Positions 1 to 6,000 of a stretch of 34,892 nucleotides of DNA are shown here, one piece after another. Each line of letters starts with the position of its first letter. The stretch's first letter is position 1. The stretch lies in IMG/VR virus record IMGVR_UViG_3300046451_001765, positions 1 through 34,892 of that record; one strand, given 5' to 3'. Below the pieces are notes generated by a model. The model made no database searches, was not told the DNA's origin, and saw nothing but the letters and a program-made list of their open reading frames with translations. This DNA is from a virus. The position numbers and the translations under genes are program-made.

Positions 1-22
1 AGATGCCTCAACACACTATATG

Positions 23-32
23 TAGTATACTA
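23..32. promoter_or_regulatory. palindrome with -10-like box upstream of the first operon
   Basis: TAGTATACTA is a perfect 10-bp palindrome and contains TATACT (26-31), a good -10 box. No -35 box is visible, partly because the window begins here. It is followed by a leader (AACACCACAGAGAGAAAC) very like those before the genes at 6001 and 10080. This suggests a promoter, possibly with an operator on its -10 box. That is inference from sequence only. Confidence 0.4.
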
Positions 33-49
33 ACACCACAGAGAGAAAC

Positions 50-751
50 GTGATCATGACGCAAAAAAGTTTGCTCTTTGATTTTGTAGAACCATCAAAA
101 AAGATTTGTTGGGACTACGACTTAAGGCGCTGCACAATCGATGAAGTTCGGGATTTATGTTCTATTTATCATCCATACAAATCGGCTGGCGGTACAGGCA
201 CCTACTGTTTTGGGGTGTACGAGAATAATCAAATAGTTGCAGCATATGCTTGGCAACCACCGCCACCTGGTTCAGCTAAGTCTGTTTGTCCTGAGGCTCC
301 GCAAGGTGTGCTATCGCTCTCCCGCATGGTTGCTGTGCCACGAGAACTTCGTCAGCTCAACCATGTCAGCAGACCATTACGCCGACAAATGAAACATGAA
401 ATCGATAGGGGGCGATGGCCCGTTCTCGTGACCTACAGTGACGAAGGCGCAGGCCACACAGGGCATGTGTATAAATGTTCAGGATGGGAAAAGGTACGAC
501 GGACCAAGGCTACAACTTACACAAATCTCAATGGCGACCGAGTGTCGATTTATGCCAACGGAAAGCGCGCAAATATAGATGGTCTTCTAAAGGGTGTCAC
601 ACATATCAATCGTTGGGAACAATGGATCTGCCCGCGAGGTTTGGCTGCGGATCACATGCTCTCCGATGGTTGGACACGGGAACCAATCATTGGCAAAACT
701 TGGGCTTCAGGAAAACAAGCTTATCGTTACATCAACAGAGGAACACCATGA
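50..751 (+). CDS. mom: Mom-like DNA adenine modification protein (GNAT-like fold)
   Basis: This resembles the phage Mu Mom family, which converts adenines in phage DNA to a carbamoylmethyl-type derivative and so protects it from host restriction. Length (233 aa) is close to Mu Mom. Seen in the protein: FGVYEN (residues 54-59), the central LSRM strand (90-93), and the diagnostic YSDEGAGHTGHVY (129-141) followed by KCSGW. The start may be GTG at 50 or ATG at 56. GTG aligns with the start codons in the matching leaders at 6001 and 10080; ATG has a longer gap from the AGAGA ribosome site. The stop overlaps the helicase start (ATGA), so the two are probably translationally coupled. A Mu-type Com translational activator is not visible, though it could lie left of the window. 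Family assignment is from motif recall, not a database search. Confidence 0.8.
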   Translation: MIMTQKSLLFDFVEPSKKICWDYDLRRCTIDEVRDLCSIYHPYKSAGGTGTYCFGVYENNQIVAAYAWQPPPPGSAKSVCPEAPQGVLSLSRMVAVPRELRQLNHVSRPLRRQMKHEIDRGRWPVLVTYSDEGAGHTGHVYKCSGWEKVRRTKATTYTNLNGDRVSIYANGKRANIDGLLKGVTHINRWEQWICPRGLAADHMLSDGWTREPIIGKTWASGKQAYRYINRGTP

Positions 752-2172
752 CTGATAACAGATGCGTAGAGAGCGGAGGGTACTTCATCCCAATCAACAG
801 TCCCGTATTTGGGGGCGTGAAGAAGAAGTACAAGTGCAGAAACCCAGCGTTCGCCCAAGCTCTGGTGCTTCGTGACCGAGGCCGGTGGGTGAATATGCCA
901 GACGAATACGTCTATGCATGCCAGACGATTCCTCTGTGGCACGAGTGGGGCGGCGGCCTGATGATTCCTCGGGGCATTGACCTGGGTGAGTACGGGCTGG
1001 AGAACATCAACCGCACGACCTTTCCCACACTAAGAACAGAAGACGAGCGCCTTGAGTTCGTTCAAGGCATACAACTAAGGGACTACCAAGCCGAGGGTGT
1101 GGACGCATTAGAGCGCAAGGAACAGGGCCTTATCGTTGCACCATGCGGTGCGGGTAAGACGATGATGGGCATGGGTGCCATACTTCGGTACAATACTCGT
1201 GCTGTGATTCTGGTTCACACCAATGATTTGGCAGAGCAGTGGAAGTCTCGCATCGAGGCTCAGGTTAAAACCTGCACGGGTGGAGTTCCAAACGTCACAG
1301 TGTGGGGCGGTGGCAAGAAGGATGACACAGGCCAAGTTGTCATTGCGATGTTCCAGTCACTATCTAAGATGCGCTTTGATGAGATGCTCGAGTTCGGTAA
1401 GCAGTTCGGTGTCTGCATCGTTGACGAGGCTCACCACGTACCAGCGGCGACGTTCAGTGAAGTAATGATGGGCATGCCTGCGAAGATACGGCTGGCGCTC
1501 ACCGCTACACCTGATCGTCCTGACGGCTTGAGTGACATCCTGTACTGGCACTTTGGTGAGACCCTCAAGAGGATCACCACGCCAGAGCTCATCGAGAACG
1601 GAAGCGTCCTTGCTCCTCTGGTAAAGTTCACCGCGACTTACTGGAAGCCCAGCGGGAAGAAGGACTGGATTAAGATGATCAACGACATGTGTTCGGACGT
1701 TGATCGGAACGAGCAGATACTCAGCATGGTTGAGAATATGGTTAGCAACGGTCGCCAGGTTCTGGTGTTGTCCGACCGAGTTCAGCACTGCGTTGACATG
1801 GCAGAACAGACTGCAAGTCGTGGTATCAGTGCTGCTACCTTGGTTGGTAAGATGACCAAGAAGCAGAGGGCAGAGGTGCTCGAGCTCGCCGACAGTCGTG
1901 AGATCAAGGCACTGTTTGCTACTACGGTTGCCGACGAGGGCCTCGACCTGCCGGGTCTGGACACGTTGATACTGACCACGCCGACGAAGTCTATGGGTCG
2001 CATCCAACAGCGCATTGGTCGCATCATGCGTCGGGCAGACAACAAGAAAGATCCCATTGTCATTGACCTTGTGGACGCTGCTCCAGCGCTGTTCTACATG
2101 CACAAGAAGCGATGGAAACTCTATACGGACATTGGATGTACCGTCGAAAGAATAGCGGTAAGAGCGTCATGA
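748..2172 (+). CDS. SF2 DEAD/DEAH-box helicase
   Basis: An ATP-dependent DNA helicase or translocase of superfamily 2 (474 aa). Visible motifs in order: RDYQ Q-like region (111-114), Walker A APCGAGKT (131-138), Walker B DEAHH (226-230), motif III TATP (252-255), motif V-like ATTVADEGLDLP (391-402) and motif VI QQRIGRIMRR (420-429). Helicases of this kind occur in phage replication or recombination modules and resemble XPB/RAD25-type enzymes. The reading frame is open further upstream, but the ATG at 748 is chosen because it has AGAGGA eight bases before it and overlaps the mom stop. The gene ends in an ATGA overlap with the zinc-ribbon gene. The first 100 residues before the helicase core are not recognised. 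Confidence 0.9.
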   Translation: MTDNRCVESGGYFIPINSPVFGGVKKKYKCRNPAFAQALVLRDRGRWVNMPDEYVYACQTIPLWHEWGGGLMIPRGIDLGEYGLENINRTTFPTLRTEDERLEFVQGIQLRDYQAEGVDALERKEQGLIVAPCGAGKTMMGMGAILRYNTRAVILVHTNDLAEQWKSRIEAQVKTCTGGVPNVTVWGGGKKDDTGQVVIAMFQSLSKMRFDEMLEFGKQFGVCIVDEAHHVPAATFSEVMMGMPAKIRLALTATPDRPDGLSDILYWHFGETLKRITTPELIENGSVLAPLVKFTATYWKPSGKKDWIKMINDMCSDVDRNEQILSMVENMVSNGRQVLVLSDRVQHCVDMAEQTASRGISAATLVGKMTKKQRAEVLELADSREIKALFATTVADEGLDLPGLDTLILTTPTKSMGRIQQRIGRIMRRADNKKDPIVIDLVDAAPALFYMHKKRWKLYTDIGCTVERIAVRAS

Positions 2173-2429
2173 TATGTACACAGTGTGGAGAGCAAACGAC
2201 GGTAACGGCTACACGTTGTCCAACAAGACCGGGGAAGGGGTCCGAAGTAAGGAAGGCAGCCAAGGTTGTCGATTGGTACACATCAGATTTCGCGGTTCGA
2301 CTTCGAAGATGTAAGACCTGCAATACAAAGTGTATGACCGTCGAGCTACCGATAGAGGACATCGTTGCGATGATCCGAGAATCGTCCGATGGGCATGCGC
2401 CAGATGAGTTGATACAGAGACAGCAATGA
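2169..2429 (+). CDS. small NrdR-like zinc-ribbon protein
   Basis: An 86-residue protein with a probable zinc site formed by Cys3/Cys6 and Cys48/Cys51 (Cys55 and Cys17 are extra). The layout, CxxC then an Asp and a basic RLRRCKTC segment, resembles the zinc ribbon of NrdR, the repressor of ribonucleotide reductase genes, but the ATP-cone domain of NrdR is absent. It could be a nucleic-acid-binding regulator. The start at 2169 is preferred over one at 2112 because it overlaps the helicase stop in an ATGA junction and follows a GGTAAGAG ribosome site; the upstream extension would lie wholly within the helicase gene. The function is unproven. Confidence 0.6.
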   Translation: MICTQCGEQTTVTATRCPTRPGKGSEVRKAAKVVDWYTSDFAVRLRRCKTCNTKCMTVELPIEDIVAMIRESSDGHAPDELIQRQQ

Positions 2430-2460
2430 GAGAACAACTACTAACAACAAAGGGTGAATA

Positions 2461-2853
2461 ATGAATCGCGTAATGATAGTCGGCAACCTGGGGCAGAAGC
2501 CTGAGGTACGCCAAGCAAAGAGTGGAACGTCTGTGTGTAGCTTCAGTGTTGCAACGACTGAATCTACAAAGAAGGGTGACCAGTGGGAAGAATACACTGA
2601 GTGGCATCGTGTTGTCGTGTTCGGCAGAGTCGCTGAAAACTGCGCCAAGTACCTCGACAAGGGTAAAAAGGTCGCCGTTGACGGTAAACTTCGAACGAGT
2701 TCATATGAGGACAAGCAGGGCAATCCTCGCAAGAGCACAGAGATCATTGCTGACAAGGTAGAGTTCCTGACTAAGGCAGACAAATCAGAGAGCACATCTC
2801 AGGATAGGCCTGCCTCGAGCAACGACTATGGCAACGATGGGATTCCGTTCTAA
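2461..2853 (+). CDS. ssb: single-stranded DNA-binding protein
   Basis: SSB coats single-stranded DNA during replication and recombination. The 130-residue protein begins MNRVMIVGNLGQKPEVR and has the classic OB-fold features: the EWHRVVVFGRVAENCAKYL segment near residues 47-65, and GKLRTSSYEDKQGNPR further on. It ends NDGIPF, a version of the acidic tail (consensus DDDIPF) that bacterial SSBs use to recruit partner proteins. The acidic part is weaker than usual, but the terminal IPF is kept. It follows an AGGGTGA ribosome site, and its stop codon overlaps the next start by one base (TAATG). Confidence 0.97.
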   Translation: MNRVMIVGNLGQKPEVRQAKSGTSVCSFSVATTESTKKGDQWEEYTEWHRVVVFGRVAENCAKYLDKGKKVAVDGKLRTSSYEDKQGNPRKSTEIIADKVEFLTKADKSESTSQDRPASSNDYGNDGIPF

Positions 2854-3833
2854 TGATTGACTACCACGACATCGAAGCAGTCAAAGAGAAAATCGGTGAT
2901 CGCAAGGTTGTCGTGTCAGTCAGTGGCGGAAAGGACTCCACAGCTACGTGTCTATATATGAAGGAGCTTGGTCTCGATTACGAGGCCATCTTCTTCGACA
3001 CGGGCTGGGAGCACGCCAGCACCTATGAATACTTGACTGACTACCTGCCCAGCAAGATCGGACCCATTGATCGACTGATACGCAAGCGGGACATGAGAAC
3101 GCCGGAATTGGAAGCATTGGCCCAAAAATACGAAACCCGGCTTGGGTGGTATTCGCCAATGGTCCGGTGGGTAATATTCAAAGGCATGTTTCCAACCCGT
3201 CAGCGGCGTTGGTGTACCTCAGAATTGAAGGTACACGCGGCACGGGACTACCTAAAAGGCATGGACCCGGAACCGATCAACGTGGTTGGAATACGCGCCG
3301 AGGAGAGCAAAGCACGCGCAAAAATGCCGGAATGGGAATGGTTCGACGCGGGGGACTGCGAGGTGTGGCGCCCGTTGATCCGGTGGACGTTCCAAGATGT
3401 GATCGACATACACCAACGGCACAATGTGAGCCCAAACCCAATGTATCTTGGTGACAATCCGGCGGAGCGGGTCGGCTGTTACCCTTGCATCTATGCCCGC
3501 AAATCAGAGATCAAACGGATAGCCCAAAAGTCACCGGACAGGATCGCATTGCTGGCCGACTTAGAAAAAGACATAAACGAAATACAGATCATACGCTCCG
3601 AAGCAAAGGGGGAAAAACTGCGAAACCCGCCGGCGTGGTTTCAATCACCCGGTAGCGAGATCAACCCGGCAACCGGCAAGCGTTCGGGGCTTTGCTGGCC
3701 GATCGATCGCGTGGTTCAATGGGCAAGGACCAAGCACGGCGGCCGACAGTTTGAGCTATTCGAGGCGCTACCAGGCGAACAAGGCTGTGTTCGTTGGGGA
3801 ATGTGCGACACACAGGGAGAGTCAAAAGAATGA
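2853..3833 (+). CDS. PAPS reductase/PP-loop family enzyme
   Basis: A PP-loop nucleotide enzyme of the phosphoadenosine phosphosulfate reductase superfamily (326 aa). Seen: the PP-loop SGGKDST (24-30), FFDTGWEH (47-54), WCTSELK (120-126), GIRAEES (146-152), and a late cysteine pair GCYPC (208-212). True PAPS reductases carry an ECGLH motif near the C-terminus, which I do not see, so sulfate assimilation is unlikely. The cysteine pair and domain layout are more like DndC-type or other nucleic-acid sulfur/thiolation enzymes. The gene follows ssb with a TAATG overlap and is followed by tRNA-Asn with no gap. From about base 3100 onward it uses CCG proline codons far more than its neighbours do, which hints at a different origin for the distal part. 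Confidence 0.8.
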   Translation: MIDYHDIEAVKEKIGDRKVVVSVSGGKDSTATCLYMKELGLDYEAIFFDTGWEHASTYEYLTDYLPSKIGPIDRLIRKRDMRTPELEALAQKYETRLGWYSPMVRWVIFKGMFPTRQRRWCTSELKVHAARDYLKGMDPEPINVVGIRAEESKARAKMPEWEWFDAGDCEVWRPLIRWTFQDVIDIHQRHNVSPNPMYLGDNPAERVGCYPCIYARKSEIKRIAQKSPDRIALLADLEKDINEIQIIRSEAKGEKLRNPPAWFQSPGSEINPATGKRSGLCWPIDRVVQWARTKHGGRQFELFEALPGEQGCVRWGMCDTQGESKE

Positions 3834-3906
3834 TGGGGTGTAGTTCAATCGGCAGAACGCTTGGTTGTTACCCAGGAAGTTGGTGGTTCGAGTCCATCCG
3901 CCCCAG
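3834..3906 (+). tRNA. trnN: tRNA-Asn (anticodon GTT)
   Basis: A complete 73-nt cloverleaf can be folded by hand. The acceptor stem pairs 3834-3840 with 3899-3905 (one G-T pair), with discriminator G at 3906. The D stem is GTTC/GAAC (3843-3846, 3855-3858). The anticodon stem is CTTGG/CCAGG with loop TTGTTAC, giving anticodon GTT at 3867-3869. The T stem is GGTGG/CCATC with loop TTCGAGT. CCA is not encoded. It starts on the base after the stop codon of the PAPS-family gene, so it is probably cut from that operon's transcript. The opposing gene ends two bases beyond it. Confidence 0.95.
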
Positions 3907-3907
3907 T

Positions 3908-4213
3908 CTATCTTAATGCTTCGACCTTAAGTTTCAGGATCTCGTTCTCACGTTTGACGTAATCAACCTCAACCTTCAAGCCAGCAACCTCCGTCATCAG
4001 TTGAATGATTTGCTCCAAGTGCTCATCGCGTTCTTCCTCCAACTTCTCGACTCTTCTTATGAGGTCATCGCGGTACATCACCTGCTCTGCCTTTTCCTCT
4101 TTCTTTACCTCTCTTTTCTGCCTCGACATGAACTCATAGAACTTGAACGCACCCGCACTGAACGCACCTGTAACGACGGCAACGGCGGCAGCGGTGGCAG
4201 TCGGCTTATCCAT
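3908..4213 (-). CDS. small protein with N-terminal membrane segment and long coiled coil
   Basis: A 101-residue protein of unknown function. Residues 5-28 form an Ala/Val-rich hydrophobic segment (TATAAAVAVVTGAFSAGAFK), followed by a strongly charged heptad-like helix running almost to the end. This layout is seen in phage spanins (Rz-like) and in some holin-associated proteins, but there is no specific family signature. An AAGGA ribosome site precedes the ATG. It overlaps the end of the upstream membrane-protein gene by 8 bases, so the two form a - strand pair inserted in the otherwise + strand left arm. It stops two bases from the tRNA. Confidence 0.6.
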   Translation of the reverse strand: MDKPTATAAAVAVVTGAFSAGAFKFYEFMSRQKREVKKEEKAEQVMYRDDLIRRVEKLEEERDEHLEQIIQLMTEVAGLKVEVDYVKRENEILKLKVEALR

Positions 4214-4643
4214 GGAGATCCTTGTGCATTATTTCCACTCTCATTTTAACGTATATCCAAACCCACAGGGCAAAATACACGCCTGTAACTATAAGGCTGC
4301 GCCCAACTTCGCCAACAGCGAACTCAGGGTCAGCCATTACGCTCATGACAAACTTGGTGGTCGAGAAGATGTACAGCATCAGGTAGACGCCAACGAACCT
4401 AGAGCAGGACCGGATGTTGGGAAGGCTGAACAGCATCCCCAGTGCGACCACGAAGTACAGACAGTACTGGAAGTAGGCCCACTCATTGCCCCCATCAAGG
4501 GCTTCACCGTAGCTCATCCAGAGCACTCGGTTGTTCGCAAGGTCTGCGATGTTCCAGAACAGAAGAAGGGGTCCATAGTCGTGGTAGACCAGGATATCCT
4601 TGTACGGCTGAAAGAACCTATGCATCAAAGACTCCCATGCCAT
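4206..4643 (-). CDS. polytopic membrane protein
   Basis: An unrecognised protein of 145 residues from the ATG at 4643, with three clear and perhaps four membrane segments: around YCLYFVVALGMLFSLP, FVGVYLMLYIFSTTKFVM and LIVTGVYFALWVWIYV, with a weaker one near PLLLFW. The frame is open to a TTG at 4691, but that would overlap the FmdB gene, so the ATG is preferred; its ribosome site (CGGGAT) is weak. It is coupled to the membrane/coiled-coil gene downstream. A role in lysis or in altering the host membrane is possible but not shown. Confidence 0.55.
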   Translation of the reverse strand: MAWESLMHRFFQPYKDILVYHDYGPLLLFWNIADLANNRVLWMSYGEALDGGNEWAYFQYCLYFVVALGMLFSLPNIRSCSRFVGVYLMLYIFSTTKFVMSVMADPEFAVGEVGRSLIVTGVYFALWVWIYVKMRVEIMHKDLHG

Positions 4644-4665
4644 TACTTTATATCCCGGAGAAGCA

Positions 4666-4863
4666 ATGCCACTGTACTTATTTGAATGCAACGCCTGCGG
4701 TGGATTTGCTGAAGTGCTTCAGAGTTTTGCTGATAGATGGCCGAGCTGCACAAAGTGTAAGAAACAGATGAATAAGAAGCCTTCGCTTACAAGCTTTAGC
4801 CTAAAGGGAAATGGCTGGGCGAGGGACAACTACGGACTAAAGGAAAAGAATGAAACCAAATGA
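4666..4863 (+). CDS. FmdB-family zinc-ribbon protein
   Basis: A 65-residue protein matching the FmdB putative regulatory family. It starts MPLYLFECNACG, with zinc ligands Cys8/Cys11 and Cys28/Cys31, the family phrase LQSFAD after the first CxxC, and the conserved end SFSLKGNGWARDNYG. FmdB-like proteins are common in bacteria and phages and are thought to bind nucleic acid or regulate transcription; their role in phages is not known. A GGAG ribosome site lies five bases before the ATG. Only 22 bases separate this start from the divergent membrane gene, so its promoter must sit inside that gene. It overlaps the next gene by 14 bases. Confidence 0.85.
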   Translation: MPLYLFECNACGGFAEVLQSFADRWPSCTKCKKQMNKKPSLTSFSLKGNGWARDNYGLKEKNETK

Positions 4864-5122
4864 CGCTCTAACGACTATCGTGAGTAAGAAATCTTTCCGT
4901 GGTACGGTTCTTTCTTATGTGATTTCGGACCCAGGGAATGAGACAATCAATACGATCACCGATGATTTAAACAATGATGGTGATAGGGCGAAGGTTCACC
5001 GATCTGTTTTGTGTGCAGTGACAAACCTGTCCCAGAGAGGATTGATCACGTTCGGTGCAGGTACGAAAAAATCGAACCAACCACTGCATCCCATTGTAAA
5101 CGTTGCGGACTGTATGGTTTAG
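4850..5122 (+). CDS. hypothetical protein, possible winged-helix regulator
   Basis: A 90-residue protein I do not recognise. Residues 14-70 alternate helices with a possible turn and hairpin (RAKVHRSVLCAVTNLSQRGL followed by ITFGAG), which would suit a small winged-helix DNA-binding fold; this is a guess from pattern only. It has a good AAAGGAAAAGA ribosome site, overlaps the FmdB gene by 14 bases and is probably co-translated with it. Its stop codon overlaps that of the opposing gene (TTAG, 5119-5122). Confidence 0.55.
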   Translation: MKPNDALTTIVSKKSFRGTVLSYVISDPGNETINTITDDLNNDGDRAKVHRSVLCAVTNLSQRGLITFGAGTKKSNQPLHPIVNVADCMV

Positions 5123-5490
5123 CGCGCAGTGTATCCGAACTTAATCTGAACATCACTGGTTGGTGCCAGAGCATTGGCCCCACCACCAGCCGATGTTGTG
5201 CAGTAGCACTGTATTCCCGTACTAGTCAGATACCCAAGTGGAGCGTAGTAATACATCGTCGTGTTTGCTGGGCAGTACAACTGTGTGGTGTGCTGTGTCG
5301 ATGAACTAGACCCGCTGGCAGTGGGTATCATGTGGACATACACGGCTTCATTTGTATTCGGATTAGAAATCTCGACTGCGTATACAGTCTTATTTCCAGC
5401 CGCTATGATTTCGAGAGTAGTGTCAGCATCAATGTCCGTGACAATTGTAGTGACAAGTGGAGCTGATGCAGTGGATGTTGTGACGGCCAT
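5119..5490 (-). CDS. beta-rich paralogue B1 of a duplicated cassette
   Basis: A 123-residue protein rich in Thr, Ser, Ala and aromatic residues with no long helix, so probably an all-beta domain. It shares its plan with the proteins at 5498, 15625 and 16022: a central aliphatic/aromatic strand (TVYAVEISN here), an aromatic strand before a Pro/Gly turn, and a final PTSDVQIKF strand, matching PTSDVIVKL in the protein at 15625. The composition suggests a virion-surface or fibre-associated protein, but its location among replication genes is unusual. It is preceded by TGAGGTAACC, identical to the junction in the second cassette. Confidence 0.65.
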   Translation of the reverse strand: MAVTTSTASAPLVTTIVTDIDADTTLEIIAAGNKTVYAVEISNPNTNEAVYVHMIPTASGSSSSTQHTTQLYCPANTTMYYYAPLGYLTSTGIQCYCTTSAGGGANALAPTSDVQIKFGYTAR

Positions 5491-5500
5491 GGTTACCTCA
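5485..5500. repeat. 16-bp gene-junction repeat, copy 1
   Basis: GGCCATGGTTACCTCA is identical at 16009-16024. Read on the - strand it contains the stop codon of the first cassette gene, the GAGGT ribosome site, and the start codon plus second codon of the next gene. Conservation of this junction, while the flanking coding sequences have diverged widely, supports duplication of the whole two-gene unit or strong selection on coupling. Confidence 0.8.
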
Positions 5501-5860
5501 GGAGCAAAGGAAGGTCAGAAGAACGGTTCCAGGGTCACCTGTATCATCGTATGCCGCAGCATCGGTTACCCAAAAACTCAGCTGATCGAATGCAAGGCCA
5601 GCAGGAAGGTTGATCATTACTGCACCGGACGAAGGAATCTCGAACATAAGATCAGGCTGAGTCGTACCAACAGTAACTGTACCGGTGGTAATCTTTATCT
5701 TGAGATAGGCAATTGCAGCTGTCTGCTGATTGGCATCTATAGCCCAGAGGGTACCTGCTCCGCCCAGCACGTCTGCGCTCACCGCATCACTGGCATTGCT
5801 CTCGTGTACGATCTTGTATGCCAATGCTGAACTTGTAAATCCGGTGACTGTAAGAGCCAT
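5498..5860 (-). CDS. beta-rich paralogue A1 of a duplicated cassette
   Basis: A 120-residue protein, the first gene of the cassette. It resembles the protein at 16022-16393 in length and in ordered features: a Y-K-(I/V)-V-x-E start region (AYKIVHES here, DYKVVRET there), GTLWAI versus GSIYSI, a VTVGTT versus VTMGTT turn, an LPAGLAF versus IPDGLEF turn, an LSF strand and an (L/I)C(S/T) C-terminus. The fold is probably all-beta. A TTGGAGTA ribosome site precedes the ATG. The gene faces away from the HTH gene at 6001 across a 140-base control region. It may be a virion decoration or receptor-interaction protein, or a secreted or cell-surface protein; the sequence does not decide. Confidence 0.65.
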   Translation of the reverse strand: MALTVTGFTSSALAYKIVHESNASDAVSADVLGGAGTLWAIDANQQTAAIAYLKIKITTGTVTVGTTQPDLMFEIPSSGAVMINLPAGLAFDQLSFWVTDAAAYDDTGDPGTVLLTFLCS

Positions 5861-5887
5861 TTCTACTCCAAATAAATGTGCCTACAT

Positions 5888-5909
5888 ATGGTATCAAAGT
5901 CTATACCAT
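5888..5909. promoter_or_regulatory. inverted repeat in divergent control region
   Basis: ATGGTAT (5888-5894) and ATACCAT (5903-5909) are a perfect 7-bp inverted repeat with an 8-bp spacer. It lies in the 140-base gap between the beta-rich cassette (- strand) and the HTH gene (+ strand), close to where a promoter for the - strand pair would be. It may be an operator for one of the Cro-like proteins. Confidence 0.45.
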
Positions 5910-5916
5910 TCGACAC

Positions 5917-5944
5917 GACCACGCACTCGCTAAATGTAGTGGTC
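5917..5944. promoter_or_regulatory. second inverted repeat in divergent control region
   Basis: GACCAC (5917-5922) and GTGGTC (5939-5944) are a perfect 6-bp inverted repeat with a 16-bp gap, directly upstream of the -35 region of the + strand promoter. The half-sites differ from those of the repeat at 5888. Weak evidence for a regulator site. Confidence 0.3.
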
Positions 5945-5960
5945 TTCTTTGACAAGAAGA
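5943..5960. promoter_or_regulatory. hyphenated palindrome over the -35 box
   Basis: TCTTCTT-TGAC-AAGAAGA is a perfect 7-bp inverted repeat with a 4-bp centre, and the TTGACA -35 box (5949-5954) lies across that centre. A dimeric repressor binding here would block RNA polymerase directly. The HTH gene just downstream is the obvious candidate for autoregulation. Confidence 0.5.
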
Positions 5961-5977
5961 GTCGTGTTGACTAACGT
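5949..5977 (+). promoter_or_regulatory. sigma70-type promoter for the HTH/primase operon
   Basis: A perfect TTGACA -35 (5949-5954), a 17-bp spacer and TAACGT (5972-5977) as a weak -10. The transcript would begin near 5984 and carry the leader ACACCAACAGGAGAGAACA before the ATG at 6001, a leader shared with two other operon heads in this window. Confidence 0.55.
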
Positions 5978-6000
5978 AGCAACACCAACAGGAGAGAACA

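Noticed and set aside
1360-2103. Long open frame (247 codons) antisense to the helicase gene
   Set aside because: The helicase motifs on the + strand are unambiguous; the antisense frame has no family likeness or ribosome site and is a codon-bias shadow.
2853-3833. Assignment as CysH (assimilatory PAPS reductase)
   Set aside because: The PP-loop is present but the C-terminal ECGLH signature is not visible, so only the superfamily is claimed.
3834-3906. tRNA as an integration (att) site
   Set aside because: It is a full tRNA in a phage operon, with no integrase gene nearby and no second copy of its 3' end noticed in the window.
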